Shown in pieces: positions 36,223 through 43,977 of a stretch of DNA of 64,000 nt. The stretch lies in contig NZ_JAXIVS010000010.1 of the NCBI RefSeq assembly GCF_034259325.1, positions 1 to 64,000 of the forward strand, in the 5' to 3' direction. A model generated the notes under the pieces. The model was given only the letters and a program-made list of their open reading frames with translations, was not told the origin of the DNA and searched no databases. Within the stretch, counting starts at the first letter, position 1. Every line of letters begins with the position of its first letter. The position numbers and the translations under genes were made by a program. This DNA is from Hyalangium ruber (GTDB lineage: Bacteria > Myxococcota > Myxococcia > Myxococcales > Myxococcaceae).

Positions 36223-37107
36223 CTACATGGCCAACAGGTTGAAGGACAGGCGCCGCTGGCCGCTCGCGTCCACCAACTCCACGCTGAACGGCTTGCCAGG
36301 GGCCCAGGGCGCGGCCTTCGACTCCACCACCACGAGCCCCTCTTCAGCGGGGGCCAGGTGCTGCGGCTTCAACTGGACCGAGAGCACTTTCACCGACACA
36401 CCACCCGGCCCGGCAACGCGGGCCTGCCCCAACTCCCAAGGCTTCTGGCCCGGCAGGTTCCGGAGGCGGACGGCTACCAGCGCCGAGGAGCCTCCCTCGT
36501 AGCCAATGCTCTCTGTCACCACCAAGCCGCTGGTGTCCGCCGGCGACTCGATGATGAAGAATGGGCGGGGCTTCATGCTCTTGGTAAGCCACTCAGAGAG
36601 GACAAGGTTCGCCGGGCCACTCCCAGCGCTCCGGGCCTTGAGTTCCTCCAACTCCGCTTCCTTCTGGGCCAAGGCCGCCAGCAGGGCCTCGGGGGTGTTG
36701 GCCCGACGATCCACTTCCACATTCCCGTCCACCACCGTGGAGTCGGTGACAACAGCGAGAACGGCCAGCGTGGGCAACGCCCTGTCCTTGAAGCCGACCT
36801 TGACGATGAGACGCTCACCCGAGCCCAAGTCCGCAAAGGGTTGCAGGACGAGAGTGCGGTCGCCGACGTCCACCCACTTGAAGCGCGTCCGGTCCACCAC
36901 GAGGCTCTCCCTGTCCAACGGCCCGTTGAAGGCCACCGTGGTGAGGTTGCCGGCGGCCACGTACAGCTCGGGGATGGGCTCGGCGGAAGTAGATGGCAGT
37001 GCGGCGCGCCGATCTTGGCGCTGCCGGACAGGAGACCGAGGCTGGGCGGCAGCAGCGCTCGCCACCAGAAGCAGGGCGAGGAGCAGCCACTTCGTGGGTA
37101 GTACCAA
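36223..37107 (-). CDS. DUF2381 (TIGR02268-type) myxobacterial secreted protein
   Basis: 294 aa with a signal peptide (LLLALLLVASAAAA, cleaved before Gln). It matches the myxobacterial paralogous family DUF2381/TIGR02268: an N-terminal PELYVAAGNLTTVAFNGPLDRESL beta region, a TLAVLAVVTDSTVVDGNVEV strand, a short coiled coil (ALLAALAQKEAELEELKA) and a beta-rich end. Members often sit next to Ser/Thr kinases, as here, and may be the periplasmic ligand or sensor of that kinase. That link is inferred from neighbourhood. It is the first gene of a two-gene operon. Confidence 0.85.
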   Translation of the reverse strand: MVLPTKWLLLALLLVASAAAAQPRSPVRQRQDRRAALPSTSAEPIPELYVAAGNLTTVAFNGPLDRESLVVDRTRFKWVDVGDRTLVLQPFADLGSGERLIVKVGFKDRALPTLAVLAVVTDSTVVDGNVEVDRRANTPEALLAALAQKEAELEELKARSAGSGPANLVLSEWLTKSMKPRPFFIIESPADTSGLVVTESIGYEGGSSALVAVRLRNLPGQKPWELGQARVAGPGGVSVKVLSVQLKPQHLAPAEEGLVVVESKAAPWAPGKPFSVELVDASGQRRLSFNLLAM

Positions 37108-37284
37108 GAAAGTAGGACCTCCTAGGTTGCCACCTTAGCAGAGATGCAGCCTTGCAGCGCGAGGCGAGAGACGCGCGCTACGTGCTCTCCCCTCAAGCAA
37201 AGATGACTCTTGGTGCAGGCAAGCCGGTGGACCATCCCCCACCGGCCTCCTGTCCCTACTCACTTATTGAAAGCGAGCACGTTC

Positions 37285-37755
37285 ATGCGCCATCGACTCG
37301 AAGAGGTCTCCCGTCACCACTTTCCCTATCCTTCTGCGACACCCCAAGAGATTGAAGAGTTCGAGCAGCGTGTCAGATGGCGGCTAGACCCAGACCTGCG
37401 CGACTTCTATCTGCACTGCAATGGCGCGGAGTTCTTCAAGCGATTGCCTGGCGCTCCCTACCGGATGCTTCCTCTTTCCGAGATTACTCGGGCGCGGGTG
37501 GCCATTCGCGGAGAAGACGACGACCGATGGGGCTCCGCCTCCATGTACGCCATCTGTGACATGCAGGATGGGAATTACGTGGTGGTCGACGTGTCCCGGC
37601 AGGAAAACGAGCGCCATCCACTCATGGATGGCGACCATGAGACATGGCCAGATCCTGCATACTGCAAGCAGATCGCCCACTCCTTCTCGGAGTTTCTGGA
37701 GAAGGCGCTACGGAGCCAGGGGCGTTCGTACTGGCTCACACAGCCCGCTCAGTAG
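37285..37755 (+). CDS. SMI1/KNR4-family protein, possible immunity protein
   Basis: 156 aa, soluble. The SMI1/KNR4 pattern is visible in ATPQEIEEFEQRVRWRLDPDLRDFYLHCNGAEFF, followed by RMLPLSEI and GNYVVVDVS. In bacteria these domains are mostly immunity proteins against polymorphic toxins, but no toxin gene is adjacent. The start ATG 37285 gives the family's usual beginning; 25 further codons upstream are open but not conserved-looking. Confidence 0.75.
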   Translation: MRHRLEEVSRHHFPYPSATPQEIEEFEQRVRWRLDPDLRDFYLHCNGAEFFKRLPGAPYRMLPLSEITRARVAIRGEDDDRWGSASMYAICDMQDGNYVVVDVSRQENERHPLMDGDHETWPDPAYCKQIAHSFSEFLEKALRSQGRSYWLTQPAQ

Positions 37756-37843
37756 CGGCCCTTCATTCCGAGGAAGGGCACGCCCACCGGCGCGTCCAGG
37801 GTTGGCGAAGCCATGACGCGTGTCTGTTGCGGCGCCGGTCCGC

Positions 37844-38407
37844 TCAGTGCCGGTAGATGATCGCGCTGGCCACCAGGTGCAGCAGCTTGAGCTGCGACCG
37901 AGTCAACCGCCTCAGGCTCCGCATCAGCTTGCGCATCTCCGGCGTGTCATCCAACCCCTCAGGTACCTCGCCTGCCCAGGGCGAGTTCTCCGGCGAGTCG
38001 TCGATGGGCGCCATCCCCATCAGCTCATGAGGGCCACTGCGCAGCGCCACGCACAGCCGCAGCAGCGTGGGCACGCTGGGCAACATCTTCCCGCGCTCCA
38101 TCCGCCCGTACACCTCCGTGGCCACGCCGATGCGCTCGGCCACGTCCGCTTGCGTCAGCCCCGCCCGCATCCGCGCCAGCCGCGAGGACTCTCCCACCGT
38201 CGTCGCCAGCCGCTTCTCCATCCTGCGCACCGCCAAGGGCAGCGTGGGGCCCTTGCGCCGCTCCCTCCGACGTCTTGGCGCGCTGGGCACGGAACCTTTC
38301 AGGTTGGGTTTCACCACACGAACCTTGCGCACGTTGTCGAGTGGGGCGGCAGTCTCGGTGCGAGCCCGCTTCCAGGTGAGTGAGCGCCGCGCGTTATAAC
38401 CCGCCAC
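37844..38407 (-). CDS. XRE-family helix-turn-helix regulator
   Basis: 187 aa. A basic, probably disordered N-terminus (1-62) precedes an XRE domain (about 72-130) with RMRAGLTQADVAERIGVAT and YGRMERGKMLPSVPTLLRL. The C-terminal part is acidic and then basic. The GTG at 38407 is the longest start; ATG at residue 63 would give the bare regulator. It is divergent from a Ser/Thr kinase gene, and two small inverted repeats lie in the shared 246-base control region. Regulation of that kinase or of itself is likely but inferred. Confidence 0.82.
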   Translation of the reverse strand: MAGYNARRSLTWKRARTETAAPLDNVRKVRVVKPNLKGSVPSAPRRRRERRKGPTLPLAVRRMEKRLATTVGESSRLARMRAGLTQADVAERIGVATEVYGRMERGKMLPSVPTLLRLCVALRSGPHELMGMAPIDDSPENSPWAGEVPEGLDDTPEMRKLMRSLRRLTRSQLKLLHLVASAIIYRH

Positions 38408-38535
38408 GTCGGGTACACCTACACCTATTTGCCAGGTCGGGCCCTATTTGATGGGTTGGGTCCCAGCCCCCTTCTCGGGCGTAAGCCCTGGATTTTCCGC
38501 TTACACCGAGCCTTTACGACGCATCGCATCATGAC

Positions 38536-38554
38536 TGCCCTGTCAGGTAGGGCA
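38536..38554. promoter_or_regulatory. Inverted repeat in the XRE/kinase control region
   Basis: TGCCCT and AGGGCA arms separated by seven bases, about 100 bases ahead of the kinase start. A candidate operator for the divergent XRE regulator. Confidence 0.3.
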
Positions 38555-38582
38555 CTCAGCGGGCGCGCGGGCTTCTCCTACC

Positions 38583-38595
38583 CACCTGATAGGTG
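38583..38595. promoter_or_regulatory. Palindrome CACCTGATAGGTG
   Basis: Perfect 5-base arms around GAT, 58 bases before the kinase start codon. A candidate operator or part of the promoter. Confidence 0.3.
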
Positions 38596-38653
38596 ACGCG
38601 GCACGCGGGACGGACCATACTCTCCAGGTCCTCTCCATCGCAGGAGCGCTGCC

Positions 38654-39808
38654 ATGTCGTCCCTGTCCTCCGAGCCCCCCTCCTCAGAGGTGCTGCTGAG
38701 GAGCGGGCACACCTCCTACGAGTTCGTCCGCTGGCTGGGCCCTGCCCGCCACGGCGAGCTGGTACTGGCCCGTCGCCACTACTCCGAACGCTTCGGCGGC
38801 TACATCGTCATCAAGCGCCCGCTGCCCGCCGGGGATGACGAGGCGCGGCAGCGGCTGTTGGACGAGGCCCGCCTCACCTCGCAATTGCGCCACCCCAGCA
38901 TCCTCTCGGCCCTGCACATGCGCGGCTCGGACGACGCGCCCCACCTGGTGCTGGAGCATGTGCCGGGCTTCCGTCTGGCGGCGCTGCTGGAGGCCTCCGC
39001 GCGGGCCCGCCATCCTTTCTCCGAGGCCTTCGCCCTCTATGTCGCGTCGGAGGTGGCCGACGCCCTGAGCCACGCTCACGGCCTGAGCGATGAGCACGGG
39101 CGCCAGCTGGGCGTCGTCCACCGCGATGTCACCCCGCACAACATCCTGGTGAGCGAGCACGGCGAGGTGAAGCTCATGGACTTCGGCGCCGCCTGGTCCC
39201 GGCTCTCCGGACGCGTGGGCAGCGAGGGGGACGCGCTCCAGGGCAGCCTCGCCTACGCCGCGCCCGAGCACGTGCAGCACACCGCGCTGGACGGGCGCGC
39301 CGATCAGTTCTCCCTGGGCATCGTCCTGCTGCAGCTGCTCACCGGCAGGCACCTCTTCGAGGGCGCCGAGCGCTTCGAGTCCCGGCAGCGCAACCCGCGC
39401 ACCCCTCCGGCCTCCACCACCCAGCTGTGTGCCCGGGAGCTGGCCTGGCGCATCCGCACCTTCTCGGTGGCGGAGCTCGAGGCCGCCACCCGCTCGGTGC
39501 CCGCGGCGCTGCTGCCCCTGCTCCAGCGCGCCCTCGCCCCGGACCGGCTGGAGCGCTTCGACACCTGCGCCCAGTTCGCGCGCGCCCTGCGCCACCAGCT
39601 GGTGGCCCTCGGCGAGCCCTTCGGCCGGCACGAGGCCCTGGCCGAGCTGGCCACCCTGCGCTACGTGTCCCTGCGCGTGGCCGCCGGCGAGGCCCCGGAT
39701 GACGCGGTGCGCGAGCGCCTGCTGCCCGAGCCCGGCCCTCGCTCCGCCCCCCGAGTGCTCGCCAGTCGCCGGTCCGCCCGGCTGAGGGGAGCCCCTCGCC
39801 GCCGCTGA
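38654..39808 (+). CDS. Cytoplasmic Ser/Thr protein kinase
   Basis: 384 aa. Kinase domain at about 18-310 with IVIKRPLP (catalytic Lys), HRDVTPHN catalytic loop, LMDFG and the APE-like AAPEH segment, so it is predicted active. The Gly loop is loose (LGPARHGEL). The C-terminal 70 residues are Arg/Ala-rich with no membrane segment, so unlike many myxobacterial kinases it is soluble. Divergent from the XRE regulator gene. Substrates unknown. Confidence 0.88.
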   Translation: MSSLSSEPPSSEVLLRSGHTSYEFVRWLGPARHGELVLARRHYSERFGGYIVIKRPLPAGDDEARQRLLDEARLTSQLRHPSILSALHMRGSDDAPHLVLEHVPGFRLAALLEASARARHPFSEAFALYVASEVADALSHAHGLSDEHGRQLGVVHRDVTPHNILVSEHGEVKLMDFGAAWSRLSGRVGSEGDALQGSLAYAAPEHVQHTALDGRADQFSLGIVLLQLLTGRHLFEGAERFESRQRNPRTPPASTTQLCARELAWRIRTFSVAELEAATRSVPAALLPLLQRALAPDRLERFDTCAQFARALRHQLVALGEPFGRHEALAELATLRYVSLRVAAGEAPDDAVRERLLPEPGPRSAPRVLASRRSARLRGAPRRR

Positions 39809-39911
39809 TCATTGGGTAGAGAACACCTCCCGGGGCCGGCCTCTTCACACCCCTCCCCGTCCGTAAGACGCTTGGGTGCGTATGAGTCACCGCGGACTGG
39901 GAGACTGGAAC

Positions 39912-40313
39912 ATGTTCGGACGCTTCCGCGTCCTGTTGGTCGAGGACCACGCCGACAGTCGGGAGATGCTGGAGGAGTACCTCTCTCAGGAGGGCTTCCT
40001 CGTCGAGACCGCCGTCAACGGCTTGAAAGCGCTGGAGCGGCTCAAGAACCCGAGCCAGCCCCGGCCGGACGTGGTGCTGCTCGACCTGATGATGCCCGTC
40101 ATGACGGGCTGGGACTTGATGGAGCGGGTGGAGCAGGAGCCCTCCCTGAGGGACTTGCGGGTCATCGTCGTCTCCGGGGCGGGCGCCACGCGGCCCCTGC
40201 CTCGCGGCATCCTCGGCTCCATCCCCAAGCCGCTGGACCTGAACCTGCTGATGGAGACGCTCGAGCGCCTGCGCGCGGAGGCTCCCGGCGCGGCCCTGGC
40301 CGCCGCGCCCTAG
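39912..40313 (+). CDS. Single-domain response regulator
   Basis: 133 aa, a lone receiver with VEDHADS, a phospho-acceptor Asp in VLLDLMMPVMTGW, the Ser of VVSGAG and the Lys of SIPKPLD. It faces the kinase gene at 40310-42841 and their stop regions overlap by four bases, so it may be its partner; convergent orientation makes this uncertain. ATG 39912 was chosen for the GGGAGACTGG ahead of it. Confidence 0.88.
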   Translation: MFGRFRVLLVEDHADSREMLEEYLSQEGFLVETAVNGLKALERLKNPSQPRPDVVLLDLMMPVMTGWDLMERVEQEPSLRDLRVIVVSGAGATRPLPRGILGSIPKPLDLNLLMETLERLRAEAPGAALAAAP

Positions 40314-42841
40314 CCGGCCTTCGGCGCGGACTGGCGAGGGAGCAGGACCCGGAAGAGCGTGCCCTCCTCGGCGGTGGAGCGCACCTCGATGCGGCCCCCG
40401 TGCCCCTTCACCACCTGCTCGACGATATAGAGACCCAGCCCCAGGCCTCCTCCCCCGGAGGAGGCGCGGCGGAAGGGGTCGAACAGCGTCGGCAGGGCCT
40501 CGGGCGGAATGGGCGCGCCCTGGTTGTGGACCTCCAGCACCACCTCTTCCCCCCCATCGCTCAGGGAGAAGGAGACCGGGCTGTCCGGGGGGCTGTACTG
40601 GAGCGCGTTACCTCCCAGGTTGCTCACCACCTGCACCAGCCGGTCCGCGTCCCAGGTGCCCTCGTACTGCCCGGGCGCCACGCTCAGCCGCACGGTGCGC
40701 TCCGGCCAGGCCGCCTCCAGCTCCTCCACGCCCTGGCGCACCACCCCGCGCAGGTCTCCCTGCACGCGCTGGATGGGGATGCCTCCGCCCAGCCGCCCCC
40801 GGGTGAAGTCCAACAGCTCGGCGATCATCCGCTTCATCCGGTCCGTCGACTTGGCGATGCGCGTGGTGATGCGCTGCTCGCGCGCCGGCAGCGACTCGCT
40901 GTGCAGGAGCTGGGTGACGGACAGGTGGATGGCGTTGAGGGGGTTGCGCAAGTCGTGGCTGACGATGCCGATGAGCTTCTCGCCGAACTCGGCGGCCTGG
41001 CGCGCGGCGGTCTCGGCACGGCGCAGCTCGCTCACGTCCACGAACGTCACCACGGCGGCGGTGATGCGCCCCTCGCGGTCCCGGATGGGAGAGCTGGAGG
41101 AGAGGACGCTGACGCGGGTGCCATCCGGGCGCCGCACCTCGAACTCCTGGCCCTGCACCACCTCGCCCGCCAGCGCGCGCGCCATGGCGAACTCCTCGAC
41201 GGACAGGCGCCGCCCGTCCGGGTGGTAGACGGGATAGGCGACGTACTCGTTGATGTGCTCCACCGGGATGATGGACATCCCGAGGATGACCTCGACGCGC
41301 CGGCTGGCCATCACCAACCGGCCACTGGGCGCCTCGGCGAGCAGGACACCAGCCGGGAGCTGATCGAGCACCGCGGCCAGGCGGGCGCGCTCGGCCTCGA
41401 TGCCGGAGAGCAGCCGCTGGCGCTCGGCCTCGGCGGTGCGGCGCTGGGTGATGTCCAGCACCGTACCCACGCGCTGCACCACCCGCCCGGCCTCGTCCCG
41501 GAACACCGTCACGTGCGTCAAGGCGGGGAAGCGGCTGCCGTCCTTGCGCAGGTGCATGGCCTCGTACTCGTGGTGGGGCTTGGACTGGGCGGCGGCCGCG
41601 TGCCGGACCAGCGTTCCGCGCGACTCCGGGGCGAGGGTGTCCGCCAGCGACCGGCCCACCAGCTCCTCGCGCGTGTAGCCGTGCATCCGCGCGAAGGCCG
41701 GGTTCACGTCCTCCAGCACGTCGTCGGTGCTCCGCACCAGCGCCACGCCCACGCCCAGGTGGGTGAAGACCTCCATCCAGCGCCGCAAGCGCTCCTCGCT
41801 GGCGCTCACCTGGGCCAGCGCGGCCTGGGCCTCGGCGCGGGCCATCTGCTCGCGGTCGAAGGCCTGCGTGCGGGCAACCATGGAGGTGGTGCGCGCCGCC
41901 AGGGTGCGCAGCAGCAGCCGATCCTCGTCGGAGAACTCGTGGCTGGTGCGGCTGCCCATGTGGACCACGCCCAGCAGCTCGTCCCCCAGCAGCAGCGGCA
42001 CGCCATAGAGGGCGCGCAGGCCGCTCTGGCGCAGCGCATGGCTGCGCACCCGCGGATCGTTGGAGGCGTCACGCGAGGTGAGGGGCTGACGGGTGGAGGC
42101 CACCTCGCCGGCGAAGCCCTCGCCGATGCGCAGGCGGAAGCCCTCCTCGAGCGTGATGCCCACCGAGCTCTCCTCCCGGAGGAAGTCCCCGTCGCGCAGC
42201 AGCACCACCACCGCGTCCACCACGGGCACCGTCTCGCGCAGCACCTGGAGCAGCCGGGGCAGGAAGGTGTGCAGATCCGGGCTGCCAATGGCGGCGGCGG
42301 AGATGCGGTCCAGCGCCTGGAAGGTGCGCTCGCGCGCGCGGGTGTAGTGGCTCACCGTGGCGGCCACCGCCTCGTCCACCGCCTCGTGGAAGAGGGTCGC
42401 CGCCTCCAGCGTGTCCATGACGCCCTGGGCCTGCCACAGCCGCAGCACGCAGCGGCGCAAGAGCCGGTACTCCAGCACCACCTCGCGCAGGTCGAAGCCC
42501 TCGCCCAGCCGCTCCAGGGCGTGGACGTCGGGCACCGAGCCCAGCCCGGAGGCCACCTCCACCGGAGGTGCGCGCGTCATCATCTGCGCGATGCTGTCGA
42601 GCAGCACGGGCAGGTGGTTGCGCAGCTCTTTCCGGGAGAGGCTCCGGGCGGCGGGCAGTTCACGGGCCTCTGCCTCCCAAGCCTCGAGGATGGCTTCACG
42701 GTGACTGCGGAGGAAATCTGCCAGGCGAAGGGGCACGCGCGGGAGCAAAGGTAGCGCGGGGATGAGGCCCTGGGAGTCCTCCTCTACCGAGGGAACACCG
42801 GAAGTGCGGACCCGCGCGACGAAATGACGGCTGGCGGACAT
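40310..42841 (-). CDS. RsbRD-like/GAF/PAS/PAS histidine kinase
   Basis: 843 aa, cytoplasmic. Residues about 38-170 resemble the RsbRD-type four-helix sensor domain (LRSHREAILEAWEAEARE, LREVVLEYRLLRRCVL). Next are a GAF domain (about 180-330), a PAS domain (about 345-460) with PAC-like RTAEAERQ, a second PAS (about 475-600), HisKA with His629 in IVSHDLRNPLN, and HATPase with GGNALQYSPPD, EVHNQGAPIP and GLGLYIVEQVVKG. Four input modules suggest integration of several internal cues. It converges on a response regulator gene. The N-terminal 25 residues are of uncertain reading, and the start may lie a little downstream. Confidence 0.88.
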   Translation of the reverse strand: MSASRHFVARVRTSGVPSVEEDSQGLIPALPLLPRVPLRLADFLRSHREAILEAWEAEARELPAARSLSRKELRNHLPVLLDSIAQMMTRAPPVEVASGLGSVPDVHALERLGEGFDLREVVLEYRLLRRCVLRLWQAQGVMDTLEAATLFHEAVDEAVAATVSHYTRARERTFQALDRISAAAIGSPDLHTFLPRLLQVLRETVPVVDAVVVLLRDGDFLREESSVGITLEEGFRLRIGEGFAGEVASTRQPLTSRDASNDPRVRSHALRQSGLRALYGVPLLLGDELLGVVHMGSRTSHEFSDEDRLLLRTLAARTTSMVARTQAFDREQMARAEAQAALAQVSASEERLRRWMEVFTHLGVGVALVRSTDDVLEDVNPAFARMHGYTREELVGRSLADTLAPESRGTLVRHAAAAQSKPHHEYEAMHLRKDGSRFPALTHVTVFRDEAGRVVQRVGTVLDITQRRTAEAERQRLLSGIEAERARLAAVLDQLPAGVLLAEAPSGRLVMASRRVEVILGMSIIPVEHINEYVAYPVYHPDGRRLSVEEFAMARALAGEVVQGQEFEVRRPDGTRVSVLSSSSPIRDREGRITAAVVTFVDVSELRRAETAARQAAEFGEKLIGIVSHDLRNPLNAIHLSVTQLLHSESLPAREQRITTRIAKSTDRMKRMIAELLDFTRGRLGGGIPIQRVQGDLRGVVRQGVEELEAAWPERTVRLSVAPGQYEGTWDADRLVQVVSNLGGNALQYSPPDSPVSFSLSDGGEEVVLEVHNQGAPIPPEALPTLFDPFRRASSGGGGLGLGLYIVEQVVKGHGGRIEVRSTAEEGTLFRVLLPRQSAPKAG

Positions 42842-42863
42842 TCCCCCGAGCGGCGAGGCGACC

Positions 42864-43139
42864 TCAAGAGGTCGGGGCGGGCATGCCCTGCCCCTCTGGC
42901 TCCTGGAGCTCCAGCAGGAGGAGCAGCCCGCGCTTCACGTCCAGCGCGTAGCGCACATGGAAGCCCGAGGGGAGCAGGCGCGTGCCAGAGGCCTCCGGCC
43001 CGGGGCCCCGAGCCTCCAGGCTCAGCAGCGGCCCGGCGAAGACATCGCCCAGCTCGTGCAGCACCTGCTCTCGCACCGCCGCCCGACATGTCGAGAGCAC
43101 GCGCACCGCATCGGGCGTGAGCTGGAGTCGGAAGGCCAT
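42864..43139 (-). CDS. Small RelE/ParE-like protein, divergent from a response regulator
   Basis: 91 aa. The order beta (FRLQLTPDAV), helices (VLSTCRAAVREQVLHELGDVF), then beta strands (FHVRYALDVKRGLLLLLEL) fits the RelE/ParE toxin fold, though the family's basic catalytic residues are not clear. It resembles the C-terminal domain of the response regulator encoded divergently at 43285. No antitoxin gene adjoins, so a simple toxin role is doubtful. ATG 43139 was preferred to an earlier ATG that would add 49 unrelated residues and run over the neighbour's start. The assignment is tentative. Confidence 0.55.
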   Translation of the reverse strand: MAFRLQLTPDAVRVLSTCRAAVREQVLHELGDVFAGPLLSLEARGPGPEASGTRLLPSGFHVRYALDVKRGLLLLLELQEPEGQGMPAPTS

Positions 43140-43284
43140 GGTCGTGGCCAACCTGGGCACGAGGCCGCGCCGGGGCAAGCCGACTCGGGTTTGCCCCCAT
43201 TCGCCCCAGTGTTCAGCAGGGTCCGCCCCTGGCCCCGCCAGGGTTGCCTGGGGGACGGGAACTTGCTTTGGTCCAGCGCTCACC

Positions 43285-43962
43285 ATGCGAATTCAGCGCC
43301 TGCTCGTCGTGGAGGATGACCCCACCTGGCGCGATCGCCTGGGTGAAGCGGCTCTCAAAGAGGGCTGCGACGTCACCCTCGCGTCCGATGGGCTGGAGGC
43401 CCTGTCCCAGCTGAATGACAGCGCGCGGCCCCCACCGGAGCTGGTGCTGCTGGATCTGCTGATGCCCCACCTGGACGGCTGGGGGCTGTACGGGCGGATG
43501 CGCTCGGACGCCGCGCTGCGGCGCATCCCCATCCTGATGATGTCCATGGCCCAGGGGCGCGACATCGACCTGGGTGGCGTGGTGGGCTTCCTGCACAAGG
43601 CGCCCTCGCCGGAGCCCACGCTCACGGAGCTGCGGCAGCGGCTGCGCCAGCCCACGCCGCCCTCCTTCAAGGCCGAGGCGGTCACCGCCTACGCCCTGCG
43701 GCTCACGGAGGAATGTACCCTCACGCTCAACACCCTGCCCACGCCGCTGCGCCATGCGGTGCAGATGCACCTGCACCGCGCCGCGGAGCTGGCGGGCACC
43801 GAGCTGCCGATGATGTCCACCTGGCTCCTGGCGCTGCCGGGCACGCCGCCCTCGCTGCTGGTCACGGTGCAGGGGGTACGCGTGGTGCTGGAGGTGGACG
43901 ACGCGGCGCGCACGCTCACCACCAGCACCTTCATCATCCCGCCGCACCTGCCGCTCTCGTGA
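43285..43962 (+). CDS. Response regulator with RelE/ParE-like C-terminal domain
   Basis: 225 aa. A receiver domain (1-120) with VVEDDPTW, phospho-acceptor Asp in VLLDLLMPHLDG and the Lys of FLHKAP, followed by an uncharacterised 95-residue domain. That domain has the pattern YALRLTEECTLTLNTLP, LRHAVQMHLHRAAELAG, then beta strands, and resembles the small protein encoded divergently 145 bases away. No DNA-binding motif is seen. The output mechanism is unknown; direct protein binding or RNA cleavage are possibilities. Confidence 0.8.
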   Translation: MRIQRLLVVEDDPTWRDRLGEAALKEGCDVTLASDGLEALSQLNDSARPPPELVLLDLLMPHLDGWGLYGRMRSDAALRRIPILMMSMAQGRDIDLGGVVGFLHKAPSPEPTLTELRQRLRQPTPPSFKAEAVTAYALRLTEECTLTLNTLPTPLRHAVQMHLHRAAELAGTELPMMSTWLLALPGTPPSLLVTVQGVRVVLEVDDAARTLTTSTFIIPPHLPLS

Positions 43963-43977
43963 GCCCGCGCGGGCGCC

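Noticed and set aside
42864-43139. Classic toxin-antitoxin module
   Set aside because: The RelE-like frame has no adjacent antitoxin gene; its only partner is a divergent response regulator.
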